Assembly (NCBI GenBank): GCA_946626605.1
Contig: CAMOUL010000005.1
Coordinates: 1 to 64,000, forward strand
From: an uncultured Bacteroidales bacterium
Lineage (GTDB): Bacteria > Bacteroidota > Bacteroidia > Bacteroidales > Paludibacteraceae
Length of the DNA: 64,000 nt
Reading direction: 5' to 3'
Of the stretch, positions 51,702 to 62,291 are shown piece after piece. Positions within the stretch are counted from its first letter, which is position 1. The number at the start of each line of letters is the position of its first letter. A program made the position numbers and the translations under genes. The notes below the pieces were generated by a model. It was not told the origin of the DNA, ran no database searches, and saw nothing but the letters and a program-made list of their open reading frames with translations.

Positions 51702-54700
51702 TCAGAGTCGCGGGTCATCCACTTTCTGACCGGATGCGTTATACCATTCGTCATCGAGGATGATATACATGTTATCTCTGTAGATAATCTTCCTCGGCAG
51801 TCCGTTCCTGCCCTCGATTTCCTCTATGCCTTGCGAACCGGTGATGACGAGTGTGTGAACGAGCAGCGCGGCACACTGGGCACCCTGTACATAGACGGAG
51901 TCCACATAGGTTCCTGCTGGCGTACCTGCCGGGTAGAAGATCGGCGACTGGATCGGGCTATACGGATGCTCCGGATCGGAATACTCGAACGGCAGATCGT
52001 CCTCCGTGATACGGGACTCGGCGTAGAGCGTTTGTTCCGCCCCGGCGTAAGAGATAATCAAGGTCTCAATACTATCGCATCCCAGAGATGAGACCGCCGT
52101 GTCGCGGTAGATACCAGCCCGGTTGTAATTCTTACCATGCCATGTATAAGGTTCACCCGGACAGATCTCCACTTCGAGGTCCTCCCCATAGCGACGCTCC
52201 TTGACGAGGAGGTTGAGGGTCACGATACTGTCGCATCCGTGAACAGCCGAGTGCAGTTTGCGGCGATAGATACCCGTGGTCTCCTTCGGCAGGAAGTCGT
52301 GTCCGGTATAGGTCTCGCCTTCGCAGATAGTATCCGCAAAGTTCACCTCTTGTGCCGGGAAGATCTCAATCTCGAGTTGGAAGACGGAATCGCGTTTTCC
52401 GGCCTTCGCCTCCGCGTCGGAGACATAGAAAGGCTGCGGATAAGCATGGATACCCGGTTCGGTATTATCGCCGGAGAGGTAGATATCGCCAATGCGTACA
52501 TCCTCGTACTGGCAAGCGGATGCCGCCTCGACCTCCTTATCGTAGTACGCCAGACGGATGTTATCCACGTGGATAGCGATACCGGTGTTGACGGTCGATT
52601 TCGCCTCCCGGTAGAGACCGATGCGGATATTCTTTCCTGCATACTGAGCGAGGCTGTAGCGAACGCGTGTACCGTCAACCGGGATATCGCGCAGCTGCTT
52701 GCCAACCGGGTTGGTATTCTGCCATTTATCGAGGATATTCTCACTCTTCCAGGTCTGTCCGCCGTCGTCGGAGATGATGATCATGAAGAAGAAGTCATCC
52801 TTCATATCGTTGTCGGTCACGGCGTTGGACGTAGCCAGATGGGCGGTGTTACAAGCCGTAAGTGCCAGATCCATGGAGAAATGTACACTATCGTTCTCCG
52901 GGAGGTAGAAGTTCGGGGTAACGAGCCAGTGGAAGTCGGCGGAGTAGCCTTGTGCCACATAGTGCGGGCCCTCAAGTCCGTAGTTGTTCGTCGTACGTGT
53001 GAAGCCCCAGTTATCCACACCACGTGTGATGACACCTGTCGAATCGACGACGATGTCCGCGTGGGTCTTACTGAAGGTCCACTCGTTGGCGTTGAGGCTC
53101 GTAGTACACTGCTCGAGGAAGTAGGGGCTACGCGAGGTCTTGAAGGTCGCTTTCTGGGAGAAAGCACTCTCACCCCAGCGCTCGCCACAGATCGCCCGAA
53201 CACGCCATACGTAGGTCGTTTGCGGCTCCAAGTGATCCACTCTGCAAGAGTTCGATTTCACCGTACCGTTGAAGACAAAGGCATCTTCGTCTGCGAAATA
53301 CGGATCGGTCGATACCTGTAGCAGATAACTGCCGGCGGAGTCGATGCCGTTCCAGGTGAGATCGGCATGGGTACTACCAATAGTCAGGGTCCCGAGTCCG
53401 GTCGGATCCTTACACTCGGAGATGCGCTCGAAGGAGAGCTCGTCAATCCAAACGTAGTCACCGGATTTCTGCGCCGAGCTACCCTTTGCATAGAAGGAAG
53501 TCATGAGTGCGATATACGGTCCCGTAGCGCCTCTGAGCTCCACGCGGCAATCCTGGAAGAGGAAGTTGTTCGCCGGGTTAGCTCCGTTAGCCGTAGAGAG
53601 CGTACCATCATAGGTGACGGTATCGATAGGCATGAACGTAGTTGCATCCGCCGGATCGGTCATAGTACCGACGATAATCGACTTCGAGTACGCCGAACCC
53701 GTGAAGGATTGCAGGACGGAGTCGTTCGCGGCGGATACATACGCCGGACGCATGAGGAAGTGAACCTGCAGCGTGTCGTACGCCTGAACATCCATCTGAG
53801 GCAGGGCTACATACGGCTGATAGGATGCCGCCGCACGGCTGCTATAGGAAGCACGCATAGCGAGCGCATGTTCGCCGGAGTAGCTGTACTTGAAGGCGGC
53901 GGTATTCTCCTGGTTATACGGGTCGTATGTCGAAGATGTCCAAGTGCCTTGGAGCGCATCTCCATAGTACCAGCAGAGGTTCTGGATATACGCATTCTGG
54001 CCGTTGATAGCCGCCCATCCCTCTCGCGGCTCGAAGCCGGAATAGTACTCCGGCGCGATAGGAGCGCACTCCGTAACAAAGGTGAACGGCTTGGAAGCCG
54101 GAGATGCCTCATCCCCCTTGATCTGATAAACGATCCAGCGATAGTTCATTCCCGGCTGGAGGTTCGTCAGTTGGTACCGGGTACCGTTGATGGTGTCGCG
54201 GAAGATCTCCTGGCCCATAGGACCGTAGAGAACAACGACTGCATCCAGGTTCGGATAGCGCGTGTTCCAAGCTATGTCCGCCGTGGTCGTCGTGATATCC
54301 GAGATGCGTGTACCGGTAGGCGCAAACATCGTATTTCCGATCGGTTTCACACTCAGGTCATCGAGATAGAAGAGACCCGGCGCCGGCTGGAAGAGGACGA
54401 TATATTTACCCTGTGCTCCGGTCAGCGGCAGACGCATCTGCTCCCAGTAACGGAGACCGTCGGGATCGTTGTTGACGTTCGTATTGGTGGTCAGATCGGT
54501 GTGGGAATAGGTGACGGTATCGATGACTTGCAGGGTACTGAAATCAGCAGGGTCGGTCAAGGTACCTACTACCAGAGACCGGCTGTAGCCACTACCCAAC
54601 CATGCGGTAGCGGTGATTTTACCGCGTCCCGAAGCGGAAGGATAGGTCTCATCGAAATTGGTGAAGCAACGTCCGTAGAACTCGATCATCATCGTGTCGA

Positions 54701-57700
54701 GACCGATATTGAGCTCCGGCAGAACGATGAACGAGTTGAAGTATGCGTTCGCCGTGTTCATAGCGGTACAGATACGCAGCGCATGGCTGTCGTTGCGTCC
54801 TACCTCTACATGAGCGGATGCGTTATAGCCGGTCATCGGGCCTACCGCCTCGTATCCCTTACGCTGGATGAGCCACTGGAAGCCGTTCACCGGCGTGTCG
54901 TAGGTCGTTCCGACGGTGAAGCAAGCCGGCTTGAAGTACAGCGAGTCTGCCGCCTCGCCGGCCAAGACATCGTTCTTCTCCCAGTCGTTGGGGTTATCGA
55001 AATTCCAAACGAAGGCGTGTTGCGCATCGGGTTCAAGCGCCAGACAGAGCGTATGGAACGCCAACTTGTCGGTTGTCACATAGCTCTTCGCTGCAGTCGG
55101 TACATTCGCTGCCTCCAGACGAGCGATATACCCGGTCTGCGGATTGAGGTTCTCCACGAGCTGCGAGGTCGTAGAGAGATTGAGGAACTGCGTTACCGCA
55201 ACGCCTGCAGCCGTCGTGATATAGAGGTTCCACGGGCCACCGATAGCGTTCCATTCCACCAACGCGCTGGAGCCGTCCGCTGTCACCTTCTTGAGCGAGA
55301 CGAGGCTGAAGCCCTTCGATGCGTCCAAAGCCACGTCATCGAAGAAGACATTCGCCGTGTCGCCCTTTTGTTTCGGCAGGTAGAGTACCAGTTGCTTGGT
55401 AGCAACAGTAGCCGAATCCAGATCGAGCGAGTAGTTGCTGAAGAGCTGGTTGTTCTTCGCGGTAGCCTTGGTTGTAGAGTTTAACTTATCCAAGTGCAGC
55501 GTAGCCAGCGTCTGATAGGTCTCAAAGCCTCTTTCCTTATCGATCGTACCTATCTCAAACTGAGCGGGGAAGGTATGTTTCGGGAGTTTCGAATCGCCGT
55601 CAACATATCCCGGACGCGCTTTGAAGCTGAAGGAGCGATCTTTCGGTTCGCCCAGCGAGGGGAAGATCACATAACCTCCGTAGGTGTTCCCATCGGCATG
55701 GAGCAACATAGCTCCGGTACCGGTACGGGCGCACCAGAGTTCCTCCGTATTCTCGCGGCTGTGCGGATAATAGAGATAAGACTGAATATCCGTACCCACG
55801 GAGTCGCGTCCGGACTTCAACGCCGGATGGAGATAGTAATTGTCGCTCTCGGAATACGGACTGCGCTCCCAGAGTTCGCCGGTCTTCTCAAAGCCGAAGG
55901 AGTAATTCTCCGCGAAATAGTACTGGGTACTGATCTTAAGCGGGTTACGGGTCCAGGTACTGATATCCTCGGCACTACATATCGCACGCGCGAATATATA
56001 ATAGGAGGAAGCAGACTCCAGACCGGTCAGTTCTACATTTGTCGAGTTGACGTCGATCTTCGTCGCGCCCTCGAGGTAATGAGCGATATCACCGATAGTA
56101 GCGTAGGTCTCTTCGTCAATCACCACTAACTGCCATTGCGAATCCCCGTCCTTTGCCGGGATAAGCGAGATAGTAGCCGTATTGAAGGAGGAACCCACAA
56201 AACGGAGACGCGGCGAGTTACAGGTAGCCAGATACTCCAGCGCGATATTATCTACGTAGATATCACTGGAGGAAGTCAATCCCATCGCGGAATAGAAACC
56301 GGAGGTAAAGGCAATATTGTTATACGGCAGATCGTAATCAGCCAACTCTATCGTATGATGCGTGAACGAGGTCTCCTGACCGGGGAAGGAAGCAATCAGC
56401 ACAAACGTAGTCGGGTCCGCCGGATCCGCCATCGTGCCGACATACAAGGTTCCCTTAAAGGAAGAACTCCAAGCGCTGACATCGAACGAGAGGGCGGCGT
56501 TGTACAGATCGCCGTCGATAGCAGGCATCACCATCCAGGAGTTATTCGAACTGGTGGTATATAACTCAACAGCTTTCGTACCGGTCGAGCTGGTCACGCT
56601 CAACTGCGGATACGTCGTACTATTCGAACTATAGAAAGTCCAGCATCCCGGCGACGCATGACCCGTGCTATACGCCTCGAAATCCTCATAGAACGGTATC
56701 GGAGAACCGTTCTTGGTAGGACAGGTCGTGCGGATAGCGGCATAGGTAACGGAGATAGCGGTACTATCGCCATCCTCACAGATACCTTGGGCATACGCAT
56801 AGTAACTGGATGTCGGTTTCAGATTCTCAATCAGGATGTTATCCGAATGATCGACGATGGTATCCAGCAGATACCGATAGGTCTTCTTCTCCGACTCCTC
56901 CAGCGCTTTGTTCGCCAGCAAGAGGCGGTAGCTGTCCTGATAGCCCTTCCAGCTGATAACAGCGGCATCCTCGCCGACACTATCTACCGTGAAGGAAGAG
57001 ATAGGACGGCATTTAGGAATCAGATCTACCGACACCTCGGAGATATATGCATAGTTGGTACTACCGAAATCCGAGAGGAACATAATGTTCCGACCCAGAT
57101 CACCCATATAGTCACCCTCATAGCTCTCAAAGCCTACCGAATACGGATCCCAAGTACTCTTACTGAGGTTCAGAGTATCAACAGCCACAAAGGTGTTGAG
57201 GTCACTCGGATCGGTTATCACACCTACGATCACCTGGTTGTTATAGGTCGTAGAGTTATAACTGCGGCCCCAGAAATTAACCTGGTACTTGCTAATCGAA
57301 TCCACATCCAGCTCCGGCATGATCGCATACGCGCCTACGTAATTGGAAGAAGAAGATACATAGTCATATAACTTCAGGTAGTTCTTGCCGTTATGCATGG
57401 TGCTGGAGGTATTCTCAATATACGGGATATAACTATCCGAAGCGTCTTGCGATTTGCTTCCCACCATCCAGCACGGTATCTCACCACCCGCACCGGTTTC
57501 GAACCCTTCGGCAGCGGAGAAAGTAACGGTACCTAACGCCTCCGGCGTCTTGGCTATACACGGCGTCATGAACGACATCGTACTCCACGTACCCATCGCA
57601 TCGTCGCAAAGCGCTGCAGTAGCAATGTAATATCTCATCTGTCCCTCCAGACCGAAGACCTCCTTCGAACGAATGCCTTGGTCCAGAGTGTCGCGATAAA

Positions 57701-60700
57701 TGATCCATGCCTCCGGCACTTGGTAATCCTCATCAGCGAGATTATCTGCGCTTACCGCATGGTTCGTAACGAGCAGGATCCACCGGTCATCCGTACGCAG
57801 ACCACTGCTGACGCTAACACTCGATCCGGTCAACTCGGAGATACCCGGTTTGGTCATCGGACAAGCCAAGGAGACAAAGGATATATTATCCAGATAAACC
57901 CAGTCGTCATCTCCGTATTTACCTCTCCATGCGATATATTTGGCTGCCGCAGGAATCAGATGAGCGTATTCACTCAAGTCATACGCCACCGACCTGATAT
58001 CGGATGAGCCGGTACTGGATGCCGAGTCAAGAGGAACAAACGTGCTCAGATCGGTCGGGTCGGTCATGACACCCAATACACAGGTCTCATTATTATAGGT
58101 ACTGAAGTCATAGGACACCATGATAGAAGTCAGCGTATCGCATTTGATCTCCGGTGAAGCCACCCATGACGGCGAAGTACTCGTAGATTGGTGGATATGC
58201 AGCATTTTATTATTGTCAACCGTATAGACATAAGGCAGGGTTCCTGTCGGCACCCGTACGCCACCTATCCAGCAAGACGGCAAGGTGTTCTCCGAATAAG
58301 ACTCAAAGGTCTCTCTGTTCGGCTTGGTCGGATCCAGGAGTTCGCAAGAGGTGTTAGCCGGCATGCTCACCCACATACTGTCACCACAAAGACCACGAAC
58401 ATAGAAATAATAGGTGCTCTGCGAATTCAGTCCGCCCAATTGGAAGCTTTTGCCAACCACCAGCGTGTCGTTCACAATCGCCAGGGTCGGATCATAAGTA
58501 CCGTTCTTGACAGCGATGGTAGCCACGTTGGAAGTCAGCACCTTCACCTCCCAGGTGTCGTTATCGGTCGTACCGTTCCACGTCAGATGGATGTCATGCG
58601 GCGCATACGAGGACTGACGGATGTCATACGGCTCGATACACGAGGGATCCTTCAACTCGACATTATCGATCACCACGTCGCTGCTCATAATCAGAGTACT
58701 ACCCAAACCGGAAGTAATCGCCAAATGATTATAAGCCAGCTCGTAGTCAGAAAGTAAGATACGCACTTTCTTAAACGCATCCCCGTCCACTTCAATAGTA
58801 TCAAACGGCACAAAGCTATCCTGATTCTCAATATCTTCCATGGTACCCAGGATCACCACTCCACTACCGGTAGAATAGGAACGCACGTCAAACGCGAGTA
58901 ACATATCCGACAGGTTTCCTTCAATCGTCGGCAGGATAGCTACCGAGCGGTGAATCGTACCGGACGAGTAGAGGTTGAGCGCCTTGTTGCTGGCTGTTGT
59001 AGATGAACCGAGCTGACAAATCTGCGGATAACCCACACCTAAATAGTCGGCTAACTGCCAGCAGCCGGCATTCGAACTGCTTGCGTTATAGTTCTCAAAC
59101 ATCTCTTTATAGGGGAATGCCTCATCGCGACAAGGCGTAGTGAACATCGTCTCGCTCCACCAATCCATGTCGCAAGTAGCGCGGACATAGAGATAGTAGT
59201 TCGCATGCGGGGTGAGTTCGCCGAAACCGAACTGCGGCTTCGTGCCCGCATCGGACCAGTTCAAGGTCTCGGCCACTATTACACCTCCGATAGCTTCGAT
59301 CTCCGCCTTCGTCTTATGCACGCGGTCGGACTCTTTGATAGGCACACGAGAGAGGAAGAACTCCCATTCGTCGGCCTGCGAGATCTCCCAACTAACGGTC
59401 ACCGAATCCGGCTCGATCTGCAATTCGATATTCGTCGGCGGAACACAATCCGAGAGTTCCTCCACGGTAATCTCATCAATATAATTGATGGTGTTCTCGC
59501 TCATCTTCTTCACATCATCCCACATGATAGCAATCACGCCCTCCGGACCGGAGTAGTTCTCGAAGTTCGCATAACAACGCGTAAAACCGGCGGCGTTCAG
59601 CATAAAGTGCGACACCGGCACGAAGGTGTTGATATCCATCGGATTGCTCATCACGCCGACCGTAGCATGCGCTTGATCAAAAGTAGCACCACCGCTGAGG
59701 TAGAACTTCAGCTGTACTGCGCTCAGATCTGCCACCATCGGGAGCGTGATCCAGGCATCCGTACCGCCACGCTTACTGAGATACAGCGAACCGGAACCTG
59801 CGTAACTGTTTGCCGCACCGACCTGAACAGACGGATAGGTACCACTGTTACCGAAGATACCCAGGCCCGTTGCATATTGGCCGGACGTACCGGGGATAGT
59901 ATATTTCGTAGTCGTACCTGCCTCAAAATCAAAGGTGTACGGGATCTCACGCATCGGTGCTACCGTCACGAACGGCTGGCGGTAAGACCACTCCGTACCG
60001 GCTGCTTTGACGTACACGTAGTACGGCCTGTTCCAACTATGATCCGCCTCCAACTCAGTGCACTGATAGTGATTGGTCGTCACCGTAGCTTGATCTACGA
60101 TAGCCTCCTGAGCCGGGCTGTTCGGATTCACCTCCGCATTCGTAATCAGCACGTCATACGAAGCGGCATTGCCGTTCCAGGAGATATCCGCATACGTATC
60201 ACGGGGATTGACGGTGACCTCGGTTACCTTATTGACCTCCTTGCGATACTCAATGGTCAAGTTATCCATGTAGAACAGGTTCTGGCGGTCATAGCGGCTC
60301 ATGAAAGCCACATACGCACCGTTACCCTGATAAGAACCGAGGTCCACGATATTCTCCTGGAAAGTCTTATTACCCCACACCGTGATGGTGTCCACCGCTG
60401 TAAAAGACCTCACGTCATCCGGATTGGTCATTACACCGACGATGATACCACGGCCATACTGACGGCCGGTATTCGTATAGACAGTGCTCCAGAAATGCAC
60501 CTGACATTGATTCACATGGAAATTATCGTTCGTCGAATCCGTCAAGGCCGGCGTAGCCATATAGACATAGCGGTCCGCCGGGATGAAGGTCGAAGGCGAA
60601 GAGGTCGTTCCACCCGAGAAAATCACAGCTGCCGTAGTATCCGGCGAGTAATTGGCACGAGCGTTTCCCTTCGTCGAAGAGTTCACATACGGGTTCGTGT

Positions 60701-61673
60701 TACCGGTATTACTCCCCCAGTTCCAATCGACATCACGTACCGTACCGGAAGCATAGTTGAAATGCTCCGTGAACGGCACTTGTTTGGTCATGCGGACACG
60801 GAACCCGTACGGACCATCTTCCGATGCTTCGCTGCTCCATGCGCTGATCTCTTCATCACATACAGAACGGATATATACCAGATAGAACTCGCCGGACTCA
60901 AGATCGACATTGCAGTTCTGCTCTAGCGCGCTGACGTTGCCATGGAAAGCAATTATCTCCGGTGTCTCTATCTCGATTTCCTCTATACGATCCGGATCGA
61001 TGGTGTCCTTCGAAACAATCACCTCAAAGAAATTGGCGTCCCAACTTGCCGACCAAGCGATATTCACTTTTCCGGCTCCTTTATTAAACACCGTGATTCT
61101 TTCGGGAATCGTACATTCCGGCGCACCCTGTAACTTAATTGCGTCCAAGACGATACCACGACCCAAATTATCCTTTCCTTCAAAAGCAATCTGGTAAGTC
61201 GAGCTTACTTCCGGAAGGGATAACTTAACGAACTGCCAGTCGGAGCCCTCCGAACTCAATTCCGCCATCGTCTTCCATCCCGTATAGGAATTGGCCCGAT
61301 ATAACACACGCAACGTATCACGATCTGCACCCCATCTGGGATTGGCAAACCAGAAGGACAGAGACGGCATCCTGACTTTCATCGGGCTGAGGTTCATCAC
61401 CTGACTCACCAGACGGGTTACATACCCCTGCGTCTCACCTGTGTTGTTACGCAAATAGGCACGGTAAGAACCTTCCTGAACCGTACTCGGCCACATCAGG
61501 TTCTCCTCCACACTCTCTACGCCCCATGGCATTTGCCCAGACACAAACTCCTGGGTCCATACGGACTCCTGAATACCATTCTCAAAGCCATCGTCAATCA
61601 AGACCACGCGGGCATTGAGACTCATTGTTGCAGCCATCACAGCTACCAAAAACATGAGTAAATGCTTCTTCAT
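51702..61673 (-). CDS. Giant T9SS adhesin rich in jelly-roll (cleaved-adhesin/MAM-like) domains
   Basis: A 3323-residue secreted protein; the signal peptide is MKKHLLMFLVAVMAATMSLNA. The upstream in-frame codons to 61775 lie over the promoter and are not used. The body repeats one module more than ten times: an FnIII-like strand set (CVPPTNIELQIEPDSVTVSW, YYLYVRATCD) followed by a jelly roll. The jelly rolls carry ASPGCWTFYSSNS or NAGCWQLADYLGVGYPQI type starts, a 'MxDPxDxxTFVxxD' strand (ILGTMEDIENQDSFVPFDT, VGTMADPADPTTFVLI) and an IDNIALE/IDNVELK end. Near the C-terminus are CDSIVTLNLLV-type repeats, and the protein ends in IIYRDNMYIILDDEWYNASG-QKV, a T9SS-type tail. The recurring DxxD motifs may bind calcium or glycans. 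It has its own promoter and no close partner gene. Confidence 0.87.
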   Translation of the reverse strand: MKKHLLMFLVAVMAATMSLNARVVLIDDGFENGIQESVWTQEFVSGQMPWGVESVEENLMWPSTVQEGSYRAYLRNNTGETQGYVTRLVSQVMNLSPMKVRMPSLSFWFANPRWGADRDTLRVLYRANSYTGWKTMAELSSEGSDWQFVKLSLPEVSSTYQIAFEGKDNLGRGIVLDAIKLQGAPECTIPERITVFNKGAGKVNIAWSASWDANFFEVIVSKDTIDPDRIEEIEIETPEIIAFHGNVSALEQNCNVDLESGEFYLVYIRSVCDEEISAWSSEASEDGPYGFRVRMTKQVPFTEHFNYASGTVRDVDWNWGSNTGNTNPYVNSSTKGNARANYSPDTTAAVIFSGGTTSSPSTFIPADRYVYMATPALTDSTNDNFHVNQCQVHFWSTVYTNTGRQYGRGIIVGVMTNPDDVRSFTAVDTITVWGNKTFQENIVDLGSYQGNGAYVAFMSRYDRQNLFYMDNLTIEYRKEVNKVTEVTVNPRDTYADISWNGNAASYDVLITNAEVNPNSPAQEAIVDQATVTTNHYQCTELEADHSWNRPYYVYVKAAGTEWSYRQPFVTVAPMREIPYTFDFEAGTTTKYTIPGTSGQYATGLGIFGNSGTYPSVQVGAANSYAGSGSLYLSKRGGTDAWITLPMVADLSAVQLKFYLSGGATFDQAHATVGVMSNPMDINTFVPVSHFMLNAAGFTRCYANFENYSGPEGVIAIMWDDVKKMSENTINYIDEITVEELSDCVPPTNIELQIEPDSVTVSWEISQADEWEFFLSRVPIKESDRVHKTKAEIEAIGGVIVAETLNWSDAGTKPQFGFGELTPHANYYLYVRATCDMDWWSETMFTTPCRDEAFPYKEMFENYNASSSNAGCWQLADYLGVGYPQICQLGSSTTASNKALNLYSSGTIHRSVAILPTIEGNLSDMLLAFDVRSYSTGSGVVILGTMEDIENQDSFVPFDTIEVDGDAFKKVRILLSDYELAYNHLAITSGLGSTLIMSSDVVIDNVELKDPSCIEPYDIRQSSYAPHDIHLTWNGTTDNDTWEVKVLTSNVATIAVKNGTYDPTLAIVNDTLVVGKSFQLGGLNSQSTYYFYVRGLCGDSMWVSMPANTSCELLDPTKPNRETFESYSENTLPSCWIGGVRVPTGTLPYVYTVDNNKMLHIHQSTSTSPSWVASPEIKCDTLTSIMVSYDFSTYNNETCVLGVMTDPTDLSTFVPLDSASSTGSSDIRSVAYDLSEYAHLIPAAAKYIAWRGKYGDDDWVYLDNISFVSLACPMTKPGISELTGSSVSVSSGLRTDDRWILLVTNHAVSADNLADEDYQVPEAWIIYRDTLDQGIRSKEVFGLEGQMRYYIATAALCDDAMGTWSTMSFMTPCIAKTPEALGTVTFSAAEGFETGAGGEIPCWMVGSKSQDASDSYIPYIENTSSTMHNGKNYLKLYDYVSSSSNYVGAYAIMPELDVDSISKYQVNFWGRSYNSTTYNNQVIVGVITDPSDLNTFVAVDTLNLSKSTWDPYSVGFESYEGDYMGDLGRNIMFLSDFGSTNYAYISEVSVDLIPKCRPISSFTVDSVGEDAAVISWKGYQDSYRLLLANKALEESEKKTYRYLLDTIVDHSDNILIENLKPTSSYYAYAQGICEDGDSTAISVTYAAIRTTCPTKNGSPIPFYEDFEAYSTGHASPGCWTFYSSNSTTYPQLSVTSSTGTKAVELYTTSSNNSWMVMPAIDGDLYNAALSFDVSAWSSSFKGTLYVGTMADPADPTTFVLIASFPGQETSFTHHTIELADYDLPYNNIAFTSGFYSAMGLTSSSDIYVDNIALEYLATCNSPRLRFVGSSFNTATISLIPAKDGDSQWQLVVIDEETYATIGDIAHYLEGATKIDVNSTNVELTGLESASSYYIFARAICSAEDISTWTRNPLKISTQYYFAENYSFGFEKTGELWERSPYSESDNYYLHPALKSGRDSVGTDIQSYLYYPHSRENTEELWCARTGTGAMLLHADGNTYGGYVIFPSLGEPKDRSFSFKARPGYVDGDSKLPKHTFPAQFEIGTIDKERGFETYQTLATLHLDKLNSTTKATAKNNQLFSNYSLDLDSATVATKQLVLYLPKQKGDTANVFFDDVALDASKGFSLVSLKKVTADGSSALVEWNAIGGPWNLYITTAAGVAVTQFLNLSTTSQLVENLNPQTGYIARLEAANVPTAAKSYVTTDKLAFHTLCLALEPDAQHAFVWNFDNPNDWEKNDVLAGEAADSLYFKPACFTVGTTYDTPVNGFQWLIQRKGYEAVGPMTGYNASAHVEVGRNDSHALRICTAMNTANAYFNSFIVLPELNIGLDTMMIEFYGRCFTNFDETYPSASGRGKITATAWLGSGYSRSLVVGTLTDPADFSTLQVIDTVTYSHTDLTTNTNVNNDPDGLRYWEQMRLPLTGAQGKYIVLFQPAPGLFYLDDLSVKPIGNTMFAPTGTRISDITTTTADIAWNTRYPNLDAVVVLYGPMGQEIFRDTINGTRYQLTNLQPGMNYRWIVYQIKGDEASPASKPFTFVTECAPIAPEYYSGFEPREGWAAINGQNAYIQNLCWYYGDALQGTWTSSTYDPYNQENTAAFKYSYSGEHALAMRASYSSRAAASYQPYVALPQMDVQAYDTLQVHFLMRPAYVSAANDSVLQSFTGSAYSKSIIVGTMTDPADATTFMPIDTVTYDGTLSTANGANPANNFLFQDCRVELRGATGPYIALMTSFYAKGSSAQKSGDYVWIDELSFERISECKDPTGLGTLTIGSTHADLTWNGIDSAGSYLLQVSTDPYFADEDAFVFNGTVKSNSCRVDHLEPQTTYVWRVRAICGERWGESAFSQKATFKTSRSPYFLEQCTTSLNANEWTFSKTHADIVVDSTGVITRGVDNWGFTRTTNNYGLEGPHYVAQGYSADFHWLVTPNFYLPENDSVHFSMDLALTACNTAHLATSNAVTDNDMKDDFFFMIIISDDGGQTWKSENILDKWQNTNPVGKQLRDIPVDGTRVRYSLAQYAGKNIRIGLYREAKSTVNTGIAIHVDNIRLAYYDKEVEAASACQYEDVRIGDIYLSGDNTEPGIHAYPQPFYVSDAEAKAGKRDSVFQLEIEIFPAQEVNFADTICEGETYTGHDFLPKETTGIYRRKLHSAVHGCDSIVTLNLLVKERRYGEDLEVEICPGEPYTWHGKNYNRAGIYRDTAVSSLGCDSIETLIISYAGAEQTLYAESRITEDDLPFEYSDPEHPYSPIQSPIFYPAGTPAGTYVDSVYVQGAQCAALLVHTLVITGSQGIEEIEGRNGLPRKIIYRDNMYIILDDEWYNASGQKVDDPRL

Positions 61674-61732
61674 AACTTTATAAATAATTAATGATTTTTG
61701 TCTAACTGCTATTAAAAACAAAATTTTGGGCG

Positions 61733-61763
61733 CAAATTTACACTTTTTTCGTGATATATGCAA
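61733..61763 (-). promoter_or_regulatory. Promoter of the fourth giant gene
   Basis: TTG (complement of 61761-61763), 20 nt, TAAATTTG (complement of 61733-61740), an exact consensus. It lies about 60 nt ahead of the chosen ATG and rules out the longer reading frame starting at 61775. Confidence 0.8.
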
Positions 61764-61822
61764 CAAAAAGAGCAAAAAAGTGATTATTTTCTCACTTTTG
61801 TAAAGTAAAGATTACATAAAAC

Positions 61823-61848
61823 AAAAGAGAGCACCCATAGGTACTCTC
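61823..61848 (-). terminator. Terminator of gcvH
   Basis: GAGAGTACC pairs with GGTGCTCTC (9 bp, one wobble) around a TATG loop, followed by TTTTGTTTT on the minus strand. It lies 36 nt past the gcvH stop codon. Confidence 0.82.
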
Positions 61849-61883
61849 CTTATTTTGATACGCGCGTACGTTCGCGTGTACGC

Positions 61884-62258
61884 TTAGAGGCTGGCCTCGT
61901 ATGCCGCTGCATCCATCAGCTTATCCAGCTCCGATGCATCCTTGACGCTGATCTTGATGATCCATCCTTTGCCATACGGGTCGTTGTTGACCAACTCCGG
62001 CGCTGCGTCCAACTCTTCGTTCAGCTCCAGCACCTCACCCGAGACAGGCATATTCAGGTCACTCACGGTCTTAACGGCCTCTACGGATCCGAAGACCTCA
62101 CCCTGACCTACCGTCTCACCTACGGTGGGCACGTCGATGAAGACAATCTCGCCCAACTCAGACTGCGCATAATCGGTAATACCTACGTATGCCTCATCGC
62201 CTTCCACACGAATCCACTCATGCTCGCTCGTGTACTTGATATTTTCAGGAAAATTCAT
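61884..62258 (-). CDS. gcvH: Glycine cleavage system H protein
   Basis: A 124-residue cytoplasmic protein of the usual length for GcvH, which carries the lipoyl-bound aminomethyl group between the P, T and L proteins of the glycine cleavage system. It begins with the family signature [12 protein letters not shown]. The lipoylated lysine is Lys63 in [11 protein letters not shown], and the C-terminal half has the conserved [12 protein letters not shown]. All hallmark residues are present. It lies 31 nt downstream of the GldK-like gene, probably transcribed with it, and ends in a clear terminator. None of the other glycine cleavage genes is in the window; in Bacteroidota gcvH often stands apart from them. 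Confidence 0.97.
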   Translation of the reverse strand: MNFPENIKYTSEHEWIRVEGDEAYVGITDYAQSELGEIVFIDVPTVGETVGQGEVFGSVEAVKTVSDLNMPVSGEVLELNEELDAAPELVNNDPYGKGWIIKISVKDASELDKLMDAAAYEASL

Positions 62259-62263
62259 ATATC

Positions 62264-62291
62264 TTTAAACTTTAATCTTTCTACTTTAATC
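62264..62291. repeat. Heptamer-period spacer between gcvH and the GldK-like gene
   Basis: TTTAAAC, TTTAATC, TTTCTAC, TTTAATC fill the 31-nt spacer in 7-nt register and run into the stop codon of the upstream gene. In the mRNA this reads as GATTAAA-type units just before the gcvH start. Confidence 0.55.

Noticed and set aside
53367..55484. Long open frames (up to about 705 codons) on the plus strand opposite the giant genes, also at 32155-34263, 59205-60926, 48038-49249 and 62317-63561.
   Set aside because: They are antisense to genes with clear domains, signal peptides and promoters, their translations are low-complexity and Arg/Ile/Val-rich without domain features, and they lack promoters. 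They arise from codon bias on the real strand.
61674..61775. Longer N-terminus for the fourth giant protein from the upstream ATG.
   Set aside because: The extension would be encoded across the TAAATTTG promoter box and lacks signal-peptide features; the ATG at 61673 gives a standard signal peptide.
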